From Dipylidium caninum (taxonomy: Eukaryota > Platyhelminthes > Cestoda > Cyclophyllidea > Dipylidiidae), in the NCBI GenBank assembly GCA_017562135.1, contig QEYB01001053.1, positions 434,001 through 498,000 on the forward strand: a stretch of DNA of 64,000 nucleotides, read 5' to 3'. Positions within the stretch are counted from its first letter, which is position 1; the number at the start of each line of letters is the position of its first letter. Of this stretch, positions 1-12,022 are shown piece by piece. A model generated the notes under the pieces. It was not told where the DNA came from and ran no database searches. It was given only the letters and a program-made list of their open reading frames with translations. A program made the translations under genes and the position numbers.

Positions 1-159
1 TTCATCAAGGAAAGGATAATCACCCCCGCGCCCCCGCCCTTAAATCGCCCCCAACCCTCTCTGGCCACGGGGTGGGCAGCGAGGGAGGAGGACCCCAGTC
101 GAGTGCCACAGAGGGCGTCTGCGGAGGCGTTTCCTCACTCTGCCCTTGTTCACTCCTAG

Positions 160-1884
160 TCCCGTCCAATCCCGACGCCCAGCTGGAGATTGTGAGGAGG
201 TGGGGAGCGGCGGCCGACGGTCGGGAGTACTCACTCGCAGACTTTGATGTTAGCAAGATCCGATCCCAATGGGTGAGTTTGCGCCGTTTAATCCGCCGCG
301 TCGCTGTTGAATGCACCGATGTATGTTTGTTTTCTTCTTCAACCCTACTTGACGCTGTCAGCGTCTGCGATACGACTGGCAGAGGAGCCTTCTAATAACG
401 CAAATTTACGGCCTCACCTTGTCCGCCGGGAGTGGCATCGACCCCTTTCTGCGGGCCACCATCCTCGACTGGCTGACAACGGTAAGAGAGGAGTGGCAGT
501 CTTGTGTCGCGTAGCACACGTCCCCATTCCACCCCGGTCTAATTGTCACGTGTTTTCGTCTGTCCAGCTTCAGACGGTATTTCACGTTAGCAGCAAGGCG
601 CTCCACCTGACTGCATGGTTCTTGGATCACGTGCCATGGCCGGAGCAGGTGACGCTGAGGACCTACGTCTTGACAGCGTTGGCGGCTTTCGTGTTGGGCA
701 GTGTGGCGACCTCGACGAGGAGGGAGGAGGACTTGACAGCTATGCGCCGTGATCTCATTGTCCTCGCCGACCACGAATATTGTGTGGAGGAGGTTGGTCA
801 TGTCTCCAATGCACACACACTCTCACACGCATCGTCGGCATCTCGACGTCCGCGATTTTAACCACCTTCCGTCACCGTTTTGTAGATATTGGCGAAGGAG
901 GCTGAGATAATTAGCAACTTCCACGATGCTCTAAACCTGCCCGCTCCGCAGGACTTCATTCTCGCCTTCCTTAATCTCTGCAACGACATTAACCTCGACG
1001 ACTTTGTGGAAGAGGTAGGTTTGACACTCGGGGCCTGTGACCTCCTCCTCCCCCTCCTCTCCCCTCGCTCTTTTCACCCCATCCGCCTTGACTTAGGCGA
1101 TATCGCTGAGTCTCTACTGCCTGGATTTGGGGCTTCTGTGCAACCAACTGGCCAGCCACTCCCCCAGTTGCAAGACTGCCGCGGTGGTGGTGCTTCTCCG
1201 ACGCATATTCAGGTCGAAGTGTACTTGTTCGGCGGAAGAGCTCGCCAATTTCTGCAATCCATGTAGGTACCACAGATTGCCGGAAATCCCCAGCTCCTTC
1301 GACTCACTAAACCTCATCGAATGCCATAATAATCTGCGTTCGATCTCGGATATCTACTTGGAACTGCTGCGGGGAGCCAAACGATTGGCCGAACGCGGAA
1401 CGGCGGACGGGGGCAACGAAGTCTTCCCATTCAAGGTAGGCATGCATGACTGCAATTTTATTCCACGCGAGACGAGTTAATTGAGCACTTTGTATGGAGT
1501 CGGGACAGCCTATTGAACACCGAGCAAGGTGGCGCAGCACAAACTGCCTCCCAACTTAAATTCACTCACGTAGGCATTGCAATAGTGTCCACCCAAGGCC
1601 ACTCCACTCACCGAAGCCGCCCTGCCGAGATGGGAGGCGGTATTGTGAGTTCGAGAGGGGGATCGGAGGCGACGGCCCACTTAACTCAGGCCCCTGGTGG
1701 GCCGCACACCTTAGAGAGGCGCGAGGGGGGGGGATTTTGAAAGTCTACACATCTCCACTCTCCTCTTCCCTGCTCTGCCTTACTTGATATTCCCCAGGCC
1801 GCGTTCCACAAGTACAACAATGCGTCCTGTGGCTACGTGTCCACACGAGGACCCATATTGCAAATTGACATTGGCAAGATGTGA
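160..1884 (+). CDS. divergent mitotic (A/B-type) cyclin, 5' end missing
   Basis: Regulatory subunit that would bind and activate a cyclin-dependent kinase. Six exons join in frame: 160-272, 362-481, 568-792, 886-1014, 1097-1435 and 1798-1884 (TGA stop). Exon 2 carries the cyclin N-box signature (FLRATILDWLTT, like MRAILVDWL), then the helix with LHLTAWFLDHV. The second cyclin fold is in exons 4-5 (DFILAFLNLCNDI, LSLYCLDL). The end (YLELL, then AAFHKYNNASCGYVS) follows the C-terminal pattern of cyclins A and B. The usual (A)SK(Y/F)EE signature is replaced by LGSVATSTRREED, so this is a divergent member or has altered kinase contacts. Exon 1 here opens in phase 1, so upstream exons lie outside the window. 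Which cyclin class it belongs to is inferred; cyclin A, B or B3 are possible. Confidence 0.72.
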
Positions 1885-2765
1885 AGGAGGCCGCCTTCAC
1901 AGTGAAGAAACATCTATGAATCGACACTTCTGGAGACCAAATTCCTCTTCATACGGATTAGTTGCCTTGAGGTAACAAATCCGTGCGTTTTTTCTGTCAA
2001 AGAGCAAGAATCAAGAATATTCGACATTCTTGTTCACTTCCTCATTGTTTTGACCGCAAAAAAAGAAAAACCAATAAGGAAATAATTGTCCATTCGGCTA
2101 CTTTCTGTAAACTGCAGTCAGGCTTGAGGACATCAGGCGGCTTTATGCTTAACCATTTAGATTAAACACATCGTAGAAGGCAAAACTAAGAACCGAAATG
2201 GGGAGAGGCAACTCATCCACCACAAAACAGATGGGAATACGCCTAGATGGAAACAGTGTTTTGGCACATCGGGTCCGCGTTTTTAGCTGAGCTAAGTGGA
2301 TCAGAGATTGCCGGAAAAGTCGCTATCCAGCACTTTCTCGGTCCCTCACTCCCCCTCATGGCATTAAACGTGGTCTCCGGGAAAAGTCCTTCCCTTGATT
2401 CCCCGGAATTTCAACCGTTTCCAGCCTCCGCCCGTGAATCACCGCGAAGACTGGACTGAGGGAATTTAAGAGAAAGTTTCTGAAGTCCGGTGTTAATGTC
2501 ATGTAACCGATGGCTTGAACTCCAAATTGGTCGAGCCATCACTCGAATGGGTAGAGAATCCATCTGCCTTGACAAGGCATTTCATCCGCAAATGACAACT
2601 GCATTCTTATCATCCTACGTTCCCAAATATCTCCTGTAAGTCACTAGGAGAGCCCTAAAATCTACTTTTCATACTTTACATATAAGACAACAAGAGTATA
2701 AGAGAACACTTTGTTGGCAAAAGAAGAGGCAAAGTTAAGGTGTATTTGGTAAGTGACAAATAAGA
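1885..2765. other. intergenic, convergent 3' flanks of the cyclin gene and AAMDC
   Basis: I see no coding exon here. The cyclin gene ends on the left and AAMDC ends on the right, so this interval should hold both 3' untranslated regions. I found no clear AATAAA signal for either gene. Confidence 0.5.
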
Positions 2766-3659
2766 TCAGCAAGTGGTATGAAAAAGACCAGCAACACGAT
2801 GACCCTCAGTAACCAATTTGTTGTACGTCTCCATGGCGGCAGCCGAGCGTTCTACAATGACTTTGAGGTTGAGGGCCTCTAGTTCTTCAACAATAGAGGG
2901 AGGAACATGGAGGAAAGCCCATTGGCCTCGGGTTAACACCACCATCTCTGCGCCCTTCCCTTTTAACTCTTCCACGTCCTCATGTGTTATACCATTCCAA
3001 TGAGAAGTACCTGGAATTAATACGCCAACAAATCATCAGAGACCCGTTCTCTCAGACTACAATAATGTAAACAAAGTACTAAATTACTTAGGAGCATTTT
3101 AGTACGTCTAAAATAGACTAGAAGCAAAAGCGGAACACTTCTAGAGATGACCAAAGCGCCCATAACACAACTGTGGTAACTTGGCATTTCGTACGTGATG
3201 TTAAATACTTCAAAACTGATTCGAAATTGACCGAGTAATCAAGAATGTTAACCTCATCCAACAAGTATTAATCCATGTTAACATTTAACCCACGAGCAGG
3301 ACGCTTTATTGTCCTGCAGGGTCTATGCATGACCTGAAAAATTTGCACACCAAGACACGATGATTAAACGAAACTCGTAATACCGCAACCGAGTGCAAAT
3401 ACTTTCAGAGAATTAATACACATCCATAATCAAAAGAAAAAAGCACTTGAAACCAAGCTTAAAAATAAGTGTAAGTAATAATTGCAAGGCGTAATTATTT
3501 CCTACCGGTTTTTTTCCAGTCCCAAGCGCAACTGCCGCCAGGCCAGACCTTTGCATCCCTATAAGTGATTTCTTCGCCATTTACAGCTTTCCCATCATCA
3601 CCAATTTTCTCAACTGAAATGGAGCCCCAGCTCATTTTCAAAACCTTCGGTGAGGCCAT
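2766..3659 (-). CDS. AAMDC: AAMDC, Mth938 domain-containing protein
   Basis: Small single-domain protein of the Mth938 family, which in vertebrates is linked to adipogenesis and metabolic control; its biochemical activity is not settled. Two exons join in phase 1: 3659-3506 and 3010-2766, with a 495-nt intron (donor GTAGGA, acceptor TTCCAG), giving 132 residues; the human protein is about 122. The first exon carries the family's hallmark (ITYRDAKVWPGGSCAWDW), matching the human segment around KVWPGGSRTWDW. The second carries EMVVLTRGQ, VPPSIVEEL and the C-terminal TEGHRVAGLFHTTC. I chose the ATG at 3659 because it gives MASPKVLKMSWGSI, aligned with the human start. The extra residues relative to human lie in a loop around positions 18-26. 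It is transcribed divergently from OGFOD1. Confidence 0.95.
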
Positions 3660-4644
3660 TTCTTTAAAGAGATATCCAGAAAGGGAAGACCAGAAATATA
3701 AACGTATAGATTGTGGCATGAATCAAAGGCAAAAATGTAGTACCAAGCCCGGTGACAATTGCGGCATAAGTTCGCACAAAATACCTACGAAATGCCGATT
3801 CATATGAATATGTAAAGTAAATGGGGCCTAAGGAAAAACACCCAATATGACTAGAACAAGGGTCACATAGAAGCAAATGAAAAATAAACTCGATAGACTC
3901 TCTGACATAAGAATGGTAAACGCCAATAACTCCACTAGTAAGAGAATTGATAAAATGACTGAAATTAACGAGTCAAAATCTTTAGACGATCGTCCACAAC
4001 AATTGGGGATTTAACCACGACCTAACGAGTACTCGACTTTTACATAATTAAACTTGGCGTTTCGGAAAGGACAGGCGCCGAAAGACCATCATCGTACCAA
4101 AAATGGGGAGAATCAGCCGAAGTAATTTCGCACTTGAAGAATTTGCGCAACTTTTGCAGGTCAAACCAGCGATTCTCGAGATTTAGATGAATACAAGCAA
4201 ACTTTGTACGCGTGGGCAACAATTTGGTGCACCAGGTCAAATGACTACGACCTATTAATTTGGTAATAATGCTTTTGACGGGAAAGTTAAAGTGGAGACA
4301 CAAGTGACTGAATTTGCTAAGTAAATCAGAGTGTTCCACAAGAACCTATGAAGTTTTATTCTTATACAATATATTGAAAAGTCGTCAACGTTGCTCTCCC
4401 ATAACAAATCTTACAATTAGATGGCAATCCTATTTCTATTATACCTTGCTGAATTGGCATAATCAACGACCTCAGAGACTTTGTGACGGGGTTGTTTGTA
4501 TTTGCGACGTATCGCGGCGTTTCAATAGGCTGGGGCCACGCTGATTTTGGGATGGCCTGTATGTTCTCAATTAACCCAAAATACACGCAGTCTGATTTCC
4601 AGAAACTGTTTTTGGAGATATTTCGCTCTCCTGATGGCGAAACC
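3660..4644. promoter_or_regulatory. shared head-to-head upstream region of AAMDC and OGFOD1
   Basis: About 985 bases separate the AAMDC start codon (minus) from the OGFOD1 start codon (plus), with no supported exon in between. The arrangement suggests a bidirectional promoter, but I recognise no TATA box or defined core element. OGFOD1 could also start further upstream, because its first frame is open back to an ATG at 4483. Confidence 0.45.
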
Positions 4645-7600
4645 ATGGAAAACAAAGGTAAGCCGACTTGTGTCTGTTGAAATTTTCATGGGTTATTGCG
4701 CTTTAGATGGTGTTAGGATAGTTCACTCACCTTTTACGTGTGCTGTGCTCCCCGATTTTCTTGAAACGAATGCACTCGATGCACTGGAGACGGAAGCTCG
4801 CACGTTCCCCCTACATCGTCGGCAAAGCGACTTGTTTTCCCTGAATCAAAGCGATGACTTAAAGACGCTTTCACGAAGTACCCGACTCGCAAAAAAATTT
4901 AACCATTTGTATTGTCTAAGGTTTGTTGACATTGGGGAGAAGTTCTATTTAATGAATTTAGAAAGTTCTTCCTAAACGATATGATGAATTGGATGAAGAG
5001 TGTCACTGGCGTAAGGTTGGACGAAGAGGAGGTCAATTCATCTATTTCCCTTTACCAACCAAATGGTGATATTGCCACTCATTTGTCGATATTTTGGCCG
5101 TTCTTACCCTTATTTATTTATTATCTCTAGATTACCTGCTTTGCCATGATGATGAACTGGACCGTCGACGAATTGCCTTTGTGCTTTATCTGGTGCCAAC
5201 TGACTGGGACGTAGCCAAGGACGGGGGTGGACTGGAACTTTTTGAATCTGGTCCTACCCCAGATTGCAACGTGGTTCCAGCTGATTCTGGTGAATATCAT
5301 CCTTGGCGGGTCGTTCGTTCTCTTCCTCCTGGTCGGAACTATCTGACTTTTTTTGAGGTTTGCTCAAAATCATTCCACCAAGTAAGTATCGGTATTGGCA
5401 CCTCGATTTTGCTGGCAATTTTTGGTACCAAAGCAGGATGATACTTTTATTACTGTCGAGTTGTTGATAACCTTTTTTTTCTTATGATGTCAGCTTCGAC
5501 CCTGTTTGGTGCGTTATTTACACTTTTTACCGTATTATTTATAATCAGCCACTAAGTACACAACAGAGATGTCGCTTTAATTCGAGTTTTGCTTGAGGCT
5601 CGAGATATCCGCTACATTTCCGCCATACCTTATCTCCGGTTTATTTACTCTCTTGTGTATATGTTGAAAGTTCGCACATCCTCTAGTTGCTATAGTTGCT
5701 AAAAAATCTGCCTAGTTAGCAAAATCGTTCCCTGATTCGGTCTAATGAAATAAGTCGGCTTTTTGTAAATTGGTATGGCTTAATTAGCTTTCTATCTCCA
5801 CTTCATGGCTATGAGATGCAGTAGCCCATGTTTTGAGATAGTCCTAATTTCAGAGCCATTTCACCTTCCCTTTTTTGGCGTCCTTTGATATAAATCATTT
5901 CTGACTAAAAACTATTTTAAACCCCTCTTGTGTTTGTTAATTCTGCTAATTTAACACTTTTCCTCGATTTTATGTCGTACCCGAAAATGTTATTGCATAA
6001 AATCTGAAAACAAGCACAATTATTAATTGGAGAATTTCAAAAATCTTCGACAGTTACCACTTAAACTTTTTTCCTACTAACAGGTTGCGGAAGTGATCGG
6101 GAAGCGCGATCGACTCTCCGTTCATGGTTGGTACATGAGTGACCCGCTTCCTCGTGTGCTCCGCGTCCCAGATCCTGTCAAAATACCTCGTCTACCTCCT
6201 TGTTTCGTTGAGGCGAGTCGTCCCCACTTTCTTTGGTTCCCTACACGAGAGCTTATGTTAATGCAGTGATATAATTTGTAGGAGGAACTACTCTTTAAGT
6301 GGATCAATCCTGTATACATCGATATGGAGAACCATAAATCCATTAAGCCCAACTTCCTTTCCACTTCGGAGATCCAATTGCCCCAGTTTTTCCGCGTAGG
6401 TTGCCATTACCTCATTGTAGTTCGTTATTCTGTCGTGATGCTTTTACATATCCCTATAGAAAAGTAGGTGGGAACAACTGTGGAAGGCCATTCGAGGCGT
6501 GGAGGAGAGCGTTTGGGTGCAAGAGGGGCCAATGGATTTGAGGTTGGTAGACTGCTTTAACCCTTCCTCTTTACGGGGGCTAACATCTGCCGAAACCTAG
6601 GGGATGTCAAATTCAGGGCGGTTTCTGCATAGCCCTTGCGTAGGCATGATCATATCTAAGAAATCCTTGTGTGTTTTTTCGACACACGATGAAGGCAGTT
6701 CGCCTCTTCAGGACAACTCTATTCAATTTACCCTTTAGTTGGGAGGCTTCTAGCCGACTTAGCGATGGCGGACGGTTTAACCGCACCAATTTGCTTTGGA
6801 GAAATTTTGTCTCTACGAAAAATTCGTCTGTGGCGATATTTCACAAATGCGACCGCCTTGGTTGCCAGTTTTTATCGAAATATCGTTTCCATGTGTGTTC
6901 TTGTCCCACAGATTACGTGTTTATTTCACCCGTTTAATGGGGGGGGGGGGGAGCTTGCGGTAGTGATTATTTCTAGCATTACTTCTCCAAACACGAAATA
7001 TTCCTATGCATGACGATCCTGTTGGCGCTGTAATCAACTGTGGACACCTGGTAGTTTCCACAGTCAAGACTAGCGCAAAATTGACGAGGTTCGTGTGAGT
7101 TCCTCTTCAACCTCAGCTGACCGACATAAACTCACCTTCTGTACCTCTCTTTATTATATCGTTAATCGGCAAAATTCTCGCTTGTTTGGTTTAAGTAGAA
7201 TTGTCTTCACTTTTAAGCAGTATTCCCCTGAACTTTTTACGAAGAGCACATTTATTTAACCCAAAAATCTGGTTGTCGTACGCAATGATTTTTTTCTTTT
7301 TTATCGCCTCATCTCCAGTCAGGCATTGCTACGAGATTCCATAATCCCCCTTCTATTAGTTTGAAATTTTCACACTTGTCCAGAAGTCATGTCTGAGGAG
7401 TTTCCTGTGTGACTGTTTTCTTCGTGCAGGAACATCAGTGTGCTTCCGTACGCCACCGAGACGGAGGTTGAAGCAAAATTGCCTCTGGAGTGTCGTGAGG
7501 TGCGCCGTCTGCTCAGTTCAGAGGCGATGCTGCTTATCCTCTCCCAAATGACCGGTGTTAATCTTCATCCTCTTGCTAACTACGAAGAGGAAGAGGCGGA

Positions 7601-8383
7601 GAAGGGTGATGGTGAGATGTCAGCAAAGCCGGTGGGCATGGAAGAGGGCGAAGGGAAAGAGGAGGAAGAGGAGGAGGAAGAGAAGGTGAAGACGGAAATG
7701 ACCACTCCCAGGTTCCACCGCTGGCAAACTGGCATGTACACCCTTCTGGCCGATGCGAACTCAGGTGTGGTCGACGCTAATACCAACGACGATTCCACCT
7801 GGCGTCTCGATCTCTTCTATCACATCGGCGGTTATGGAACCAAACACGACAAGGTGAAAGCCGTTGCCATGCCCCCTCCTAACGGCGACAGTGGCGATAT
7901 CGTTCGTGGTGGAGGTGAAGGCGATCAGCTCTGGCAGGACACGTGGAATGGGCAGATCGTATATGTGTGGAGATCGGATAGCTCCGAGGTATACTCTCCC
8001 TCGTCAGATAGGCAAAATTAGTAGATAAGATTGGGTTTTCTTGGCTCTTGACCACGGCGCGGCTTCTTTTTCAGCTGCTGCGCATCCGACCTGAGGACAA
8101 TGCCCTGTCGTTGGTGTACTACAAAGCAGCTGAGTGTGCAAAATTTGTCCGCTACATCAATGCCACTGCGGCGCCTTTGCCATTGCCGGGTGATTCCGCC
8201 TCATCCGCTTTCGCCTACAATGTGTCCCTCAGCTACTTCCACCTGCAAGAGGAGGAAGCTGAAGAAAATGAGGAGGAGGAGGAAAAGTCTGACGAAATGA
8301 CAATTTCTAATGAGGACGAAGAAGATGAGGTGGTGTATGAGGAGGATGAAGAGCATTCTGGTGAGGAGATGGACACCATGTAG
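4645..8383 (+). CDS. OGFOD1: OGFOD1, 2-oxoglutarate/Fe(II) prolyl hydroxylase
   Basis: Orthologue of OGFOD1/Tpa1/Sudestada1, which hydroxylates a proline of ribosomal protein S23 and affects translation and stress granules. Nine exons: 4645-4657, 4707-4877, 4940-5065, 5131-5381, 6084-6212, 6282-6395, 6460-6542, 7430-7988, 8075-8383; 584 residues. The iron site is visible: H109-x-D111 in LLCHDDEL and H186 in KSFHQ; R197 in DRLSVHGWY should hold 2-oxoglutarate. KWINPVYIDME and the second double-stranded helix domain (LLILSQMTGVNLH, FHRWQTGMYTLL) follow. An acidic loop after the GVNLH stretch and an acidic tail of about 40 residues after YFHLQ are longer than in human (tail absent there). Intron 5 appears to be GC-AG. 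The 13-nt first coding exon and its 49-nt intron are the least certain part. Confidence 0.93.
6213..6281 (+). other. OGFOD1: GC-AG intron in OGFOD1
   Basis: The donor reads GAG|GCGAGT and the acceptor TTTGTAG, joining codons in phase 0 to give CFVE then EELLFKWINP. The only in-phase GT alternative nearby (TTC|GTTGAG at 6207) is a poor donor. The 69-nt length fits the other short introns here. Confidence 0.6.
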
Positions 8384-9602
8384 CATTTCAAGTCACTCTC
8401 CTCCACCCCGTCTCCTTCTCTGTGTCCCTACTTTTGTACGTGTATGGCTGCATAAAAGTGAGGCGGCAGTTATTCCACTGTCCGATGTCTTTGATTTCAT
8501 CTTGCCTTGACCAAGGTGGAGGAGGAGGAGGAGGAAGTACAATTAATGAACCAGATTTTTTTCGTTGGGACTTCTCCCCGCATTTGTGTAGTTTCGTCCC
8601 TGAGACGCGGCTCGAAGACCTCCGAGTGGCGCAACTTGCTTAATGGTGCCTTGTGCAACCTCCCCCCCCCTCCCGACTTCCTCTCTGCATGGTGACCGGG
8701 CGCGTGATCTTTGGCATGCTGTCATATCGACCCGTCCACGACATTTTAAACTGCTTCAGTTGCTTACCATCCGGGAGATGGGAGTGTCCTCCTGTCTGGA
8801 ATCCGCTGGCCAAACCGCAAGTACCATTTTTCCTCAGTTCCGTTATTGAAGCGGCGACTTGTCTTCCTGCGGATTGGATTGGAGGCTCTTTGCTTCTAGG
8901 AATTTCATTTCTAAACTCCAGTCGGCCATCGACAGGTTCACTGGTAAGGTTTTTAGTCCCTTAATCAACTTTTTGGTGATTCGCTCTACCCGCGGTTCGT
9001 CAGTTATTAATGAAAATGTCTAAACTCGTATTTCGGTCCTTTTGTTTCTCTCCTATGACGAGCTGACTTCTTTTTTCATCCTCTCATGCTCAATACTTTC
9101 TAATTTTTAAATTAAGTTTCGTGTCCAGTAATCCGTAGATTGGCGAAGGTCTCTGCCTGCCTGACGGTATCCCCCGTTAAGAGTAAACTTTATATACCTG
9201 TTCGGTTGGAACATTCTCCGAGATCCCTTCCCCGATCACAGTTTCGATTCACCTTGCTTGCGCCTCACTAAACCGAACGTAGATTTGCTGCATTTACTGT
9301 GTGTTTTAAGATCTCAGTTCTTATACGATCGTTTCGTCTCTCTCCCGTCTTCGTAACACACCAATAGCTTTGAGCTATTTCTAAACGTGGCGTTCTGCTG
9401 AGTATGGAGAATGTGCCGCGCTGCATTTAGCGTATAAAAAATCACTCGCCTGCATCTTGACCTGCCCGTTCAACCTGCATGCCTTAGTCGTGAGTGACCT
9501 GGGGGGGGGGGTTGCGGACACCCGAGATACGAGTCCAGATGAGTCGTAGACAAACAACACAATAGGTATTCTCTACCTCTCCATGTCTACAAAAAATTCC
9601 AG
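8384..9602. other. region between OGFOD1 and the first unknown minus-strand gene
   Basis: Converging 3' ends. It holds a GGA-rich run near 8517-8536 and a poly-G run near 9502-9511. Short open frames exist but none has splice sites, similarity or composition that I would call a gene. Confidence 0.45.
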
Positions 9603-12022
9603 TTACTTGCGTTGACTCGATTTATGCCTTTGCGTTGATGCAAATGTCGGCCTCATTATTCTGTATCCCACGTCATCTCGCCTATGTTCATTGTTACAAG
9701 AGTTCCGAGACACTCGCTTTGGTCGGGAACGCGCACGGCTTTTGCTCGAGGTGGAGTGATGTCGGCGCGGCAATGTCCGGTTTATGCAGTCTTCACAGTG
9801 CTTAGCTGTTGATACCGCGGAGGTTGAGGACAGGGATTCCGTGACGCACAGAGGGGTCCCCTGGGTTGGTACTGCTAAGTGCTTCCTGTCGTCCACCGAC
9901 GATGATCTAACCATCCGAGCCAGGACAAAAGGCGCTCCTGTCACTACGCTTCCATTCGGTTCATCATGTATCCTCACGTTTCGCAGCTTTGAGCGGCGTC
10001 GATTGCGGAGGCTTGTTTTGGCCGGCGGTTTCCTCGACGACTCCACCTCTGCCATGCCATAGTTACGTGGTCTGTTCGCCTTTTGACTCGGGTGCCACAT
10101 GGAGTGCAACGGAGGAAGTCTCTCACAGTCCCCGTAGTTCTCCACCATGATGGTTCTCTCGACCATCGGGTTGAGAGAGTCCGTCGACTCGTCACTCAGC
10201 GTGGCGGTGTCCCACAGGTCCGAAGAAGGCTGGCCCGCCTGGCACTCCCTCGTGGTCACCCGCCACGGGGTGCGATTTCGTCGTGCCGGCAGGTCTGATT
10301 GCACGCACTTGTCCATCCGCAGCAGGTACACCGCCTCATCCGCTCGGAGGATGCTTCGCAGCTTGTTGATTCGCTCCATCGTCTCTCGTGCTGTCAGGCT
10401 GCCCTCTGTCACCAGTGGTGAGACCGCCGTCTCCCGAGTCCCCGCTCTCGCGAGGCCCATCCTCTCTCTCACCACCTCCGTGGGAGGGTCGAATAGTTTT
10501 CGAATGGGGCGACCACTCCTGGCATGTAGGGCGACTGGGGTTTGGCCACCCTCTCCGGAGGCATGTCGAAGTGGACGACACGAAGTACACCACCGGCGTC
10601 GCGAGTGCTGTCATCCACCCACTCCTTGACTGGGCGGAGAGGCGCGATTTTGCCGGCGGTTGGGTTGTGTCGCAGAATAAGTGGACTCCTGTCTGTGGCC
10701 CTGCAATACACGGGCTGGTGAAGCTCGAAGTGGAGCAGTTGGAGACTGGCGAGAGGGGACGGCGGTGACGGGGACGGGGACGAGGCGGACTGGTGGAAGC
10801 ATCGCACAATCTCGCATGCCTGCCCTTCTCGGAGAGACACGACCTTCTTCTTCTCCCCCTCGCTGGCATGCGTGGCGCCCTCCGGTCCTCCTCCCGCATC
10901 GCCGCTCATGTTAGTCATGACAACCGCGTAGGAGGCGGTGGGCCCGTTTGTCTCGTTCGCCGCGACGTCGCCGACATTGCAGGTGTCAGCCACTTTGGTT
11001 CTCGTGGGCGTTGCGATGCTCTTCTCCTCGCATGACTCCCACGACGTGTACTGACTGGGCGAGAGTGCCTCGGTGTGCGCGAAATGTCCAACGCCCGACC
11101 GCGTGTTTCCCTCCCGCACTATCGACGTTGTTGCTGTTGAGTCCGACCCTGACACCGATGGCGAAGCTGACGACGATGGATACATGACGCCTTCCATGTA
11201 CAGCAACTCGGAGTACTTGGAGTCGAGGCGGTAGTCATTGGACGATGGCGGAGACATGGTCGTTGTCCGTTTACTCGCATCCACTGTGGAGTACTCGGTG
11301 TTCACGTGGTCTGGACGAGTTGCGGTGGCGCGCGAGCTGGTGGGTGTGTCGCGTAGATCGAGGGTGATGGTGGAGGAGAGGGGATTCACCTCGACGTGGA
11401 TGGATGACGTGTACCTTTGCGACTTGGCAGCCTGGCGTTGGTGCCCCAATTGATGCCTGGGCGCGGAAGTCGTCATTTTCTTAACGTACAACCGGGGTGG
11501 GTGTGATTGCACTTGTGGCTGTGTTGGCACTGGCGACGGTGATGATGGTGGCGGAGGCGGAGGCGCGAACGAAGACGACGGCGTCTTGATTAAAGCCCTG
11601 GGGGCACCCACCGTGGCGGGGTTCATGCGTAGGTGGCTCACACGAGCGTTGCTGCTGCGTGAGACCTCGAGCAGGGAAGTGGACGAGGCGAGAACGGACA
11701 TGCGCTGGCTCGGCACTCGGGGCCTGATCGCCATCGGCGTCGTCTGCGGCAACACGGCCTTGGGAATGGGCAGGACGTTCTTCCTCACCGGCTCCGACTC
11801 CTCCCGGTGGAACGGTCGGCATTTGGTCGCCGTCCCTTCCGCCACCCTCGCGGCGTAGTCCGCACGAGGCGCCCTGTGCTGTGCGCGATAACTCACGTAG
11901 CCGGTTTTCTTCTCCCTCCTCCCCCTCTTTTCCTCCTCGTCCTCGGCGTCGTCGTAGTGCGGCCAAAAGGTGAATGTCGGCGTGACGGCGAGCTGGCGGT
12001 CCTCGTCACGGCACATGCCCAT
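9603..12022 (-). CDS. unknown low-complexity protein with SDLWDTATLSD motif
   Basis: I do not recognise the product. Two long frames abut: 12022-10469 (517 codons, ATG at 12022) and 10475-9603 (290 codons, ending at a stop). They are offset by one base near 10475, so they need an intron of about 29 nt (donor AG|GTGGTG at about 10479, acceptor CGCGAG), a longer splice, or a frameshift. The first part is acidic near its start (DDAEDEEEKR), then proline- and serine-rich (APPPPPPSSPSP) with many TS clusters. The second part contains SSDLWDTATLSDESTDSL and a basic C-terminal third (KSRARSRPKRVSRNS). A similar motif sits in the next upstream frame at 12.7-14.5 kb. An acceptor (TTGTCAG) at about 12036 gives WKSEMGMC, so 12022 may be inside an exon rather than the start. 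No transmembrane segment is seen. Confidence 0.5.

Noticed and set aside
1264..1276. Possible 13-nt GT-AG intron in cyclin exon 5
   Set aside because: Too short to splice, and the frame stays open through it with plausible sequence.
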